A DNA stretch of 64,000 nt, taken from positions 186,001 through 250,000 of the forward strand of contig NZ_JAPEQG010000001.1 in NCBI RefSeq assembly GCF_026339735.1. The letters are read 5' to 3'. This DNA comes from Streptomyces sp. NBC_01669. Its GTDB lineage: Bacteria; Actinomycetota; Actinomycetes; Streptomycetales; Streptomycetaceae. Positions 63,509 through 64,000 of the stretch are shown here, one piece after another (positions within the stretch are counted from its first letter, which is position 1; every line of letters starts with the position of its first letter). The translations under genes were made by a program, and so were the position numbers. The notes under the pieces are model-generated. The model had not been told where the DNA came from, did not search any database, and saw nothing but the letters and a program-made list of their open reading frames with translations.

Positions 63509-64000
63509 TCAGTAGCCACTGATGTCGGGCCAGCGCAGCTCGACGCCGTGGGCGCGGAGCAGGTGCTGGAAGGTCTCGAGCCGGTCAGGGGTGTTGCGTA
63601 CGCCGCGGGGGGTGAGCTTGTGTTCGACGCAATGGGCCGCGAGCAGCCCGGCGACCTCGCCGGTGTTCCACTCGACGGGGTGCAGGCGGTAGCAGCCGTT
63701 GGTGATGTGGGTGGTGCCGAGGTTCTTGCCGGCGGGCAGCAGGTTCTCCATCCGGGTCGGTATCAGCGCGCCGAGCGGTATCTCGAACGGGCTGGAGGGG
63801 ACGTCGATGTAGGTGTCGCCGCCGGTGGAGGGGTGCAGGTCGAGGCGATACATGCCGATGCCGACCGAGTCGCGGTAGTTCACGGCGCCCTTGCCGCTGC
63901 GCGCATCGAGGGAGAGATCCTGCTCGACGACGGTGTACTCGGCGCGGATACGGCGGGACTCACGGATGTAGGGCGCCTGGGCGAGGCCGTCCGCGCCGCC
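63509..64000 (-). CDS. FAD-dependent oxidoreductase, C-terminal part (runs off window)
   Basis: The open frame continues to the right edge, so only the last 163 residues are visible. [57 protein letters not shown] and [20 protein letters not shown] match the FAD-dependent oxidoreductases found in carbohydrate operons of actinobacteria. The FAD-binding N-terminus is outside the window. The stop is 17 bp ahead of the binding-protein start, so it is in the same operon. Confidence 0.85.
   Translation of the reverse strand, partial: GGADGLAQAPYIRESRRIRAEYTVVEQDLSLDARSGKGAVNYRDSVGIGMYRLDLHPSTGGDTYIDVPSSPFEIPLGALIPTRMENLLPAGKNLGTTHITNGCYRLHPVEWNTGEVAGLLAAHCVEHKLTPRGVRNTPDRLETFQHLLRAHGVELRWPDISGY

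Overview
The window looks like an accessory stretch of a Streptomyces (or close relative) chromosome. It is very GC rich, and the gene families are typical of that genus: an MmyB-type XRE regulator, an OsaABC-like stress cluster, a large secreted S8 peptidase, a sugar ABC importer with no ATPase gene of its own, and leaderless genes. No rRNA, tRNA, CRISPR array or replication origin was seen. Dozens of decayed transposases and gene fragments sit between intact islands, as in chromosome-arm DNA.

Layout. 1-5.2 kb: end of an MFS transporter whose stop codon abuts a possible MITE, a GC-rich tandem repeat field, the first copy (A) of a secreted Gly/Asn-rich protein module, and IS remnants. 5.4-8 kb: a CMD-family protein, an IS3 remnant and a NicO-type Ni/Co transporter. 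8-11.5 kb: a giant membrane-anchored metallophosphoesterase with a PQQ-like propeller. 11.7-13.9 kb: a SLATT-type two-TM protein fused in frame to a dead IS5 transposase, then a Tn3 TnpA remnant. 14-15.6 kb: TetR plus EamA exporter. 16-21.4 kb: redox gene graveyard around one intact alcohol dehydrogenase and a divergent MmyB-type regulator (fragments of SDR, xanthine dehydrogenase, NmrA, ADH and AKR genes).

21.5-33.1 kb is an intact catabolic locus. An AraC regulator lies between two operons. The minus-strand operon encodes a BKACE beta-keto acid cleavage enzyme, a quinone oxidoreductase, a TauD-type dioxygenase, an MFS carrier, an RBBP9-like hydrolase and acetoacetyl-CoA synthetase. The plus-strand operon encodes a second TauD-type dioxygenase and an acyl-CoA ligase. 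BKACE enzymes often release acetoacetate, and the acetoacetyl-CoA synthetase would salvage it; the substrate is unknown. Both operon leaders share the motif TGATAAGTC-N3-TGTCAC.

33.4-45 kb: S8 peptidase with a broken sister fragment, a TrmB/LuxR-type regulator, IS1380 remnant, a GH43 glycosidase, a frameshifted lantibiotic dehydratase (LanB) and copy B of the secreted Gly/Asn-rich module. 45.5-59.9 kb: signalling island: a response regulator and a hybrid kinase with a long HAMP array (OsaB/OsaA-like), two SpoIIE/RsbW-type multidomain proteins (both apparently leaderless, one with a frameshift), and a response-regulator/thioredoxin-reductase-like fusion coupled to a cNMP-binding-domain histidine kinase. 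59.9-60.4 kb: IS5-family remnant. 60.4-64 kb: sugar ABC importer (two permeases and a binding lipoprotein) and the C-terminal part of an FAD-dependent oxidoreductase that runs off the window.
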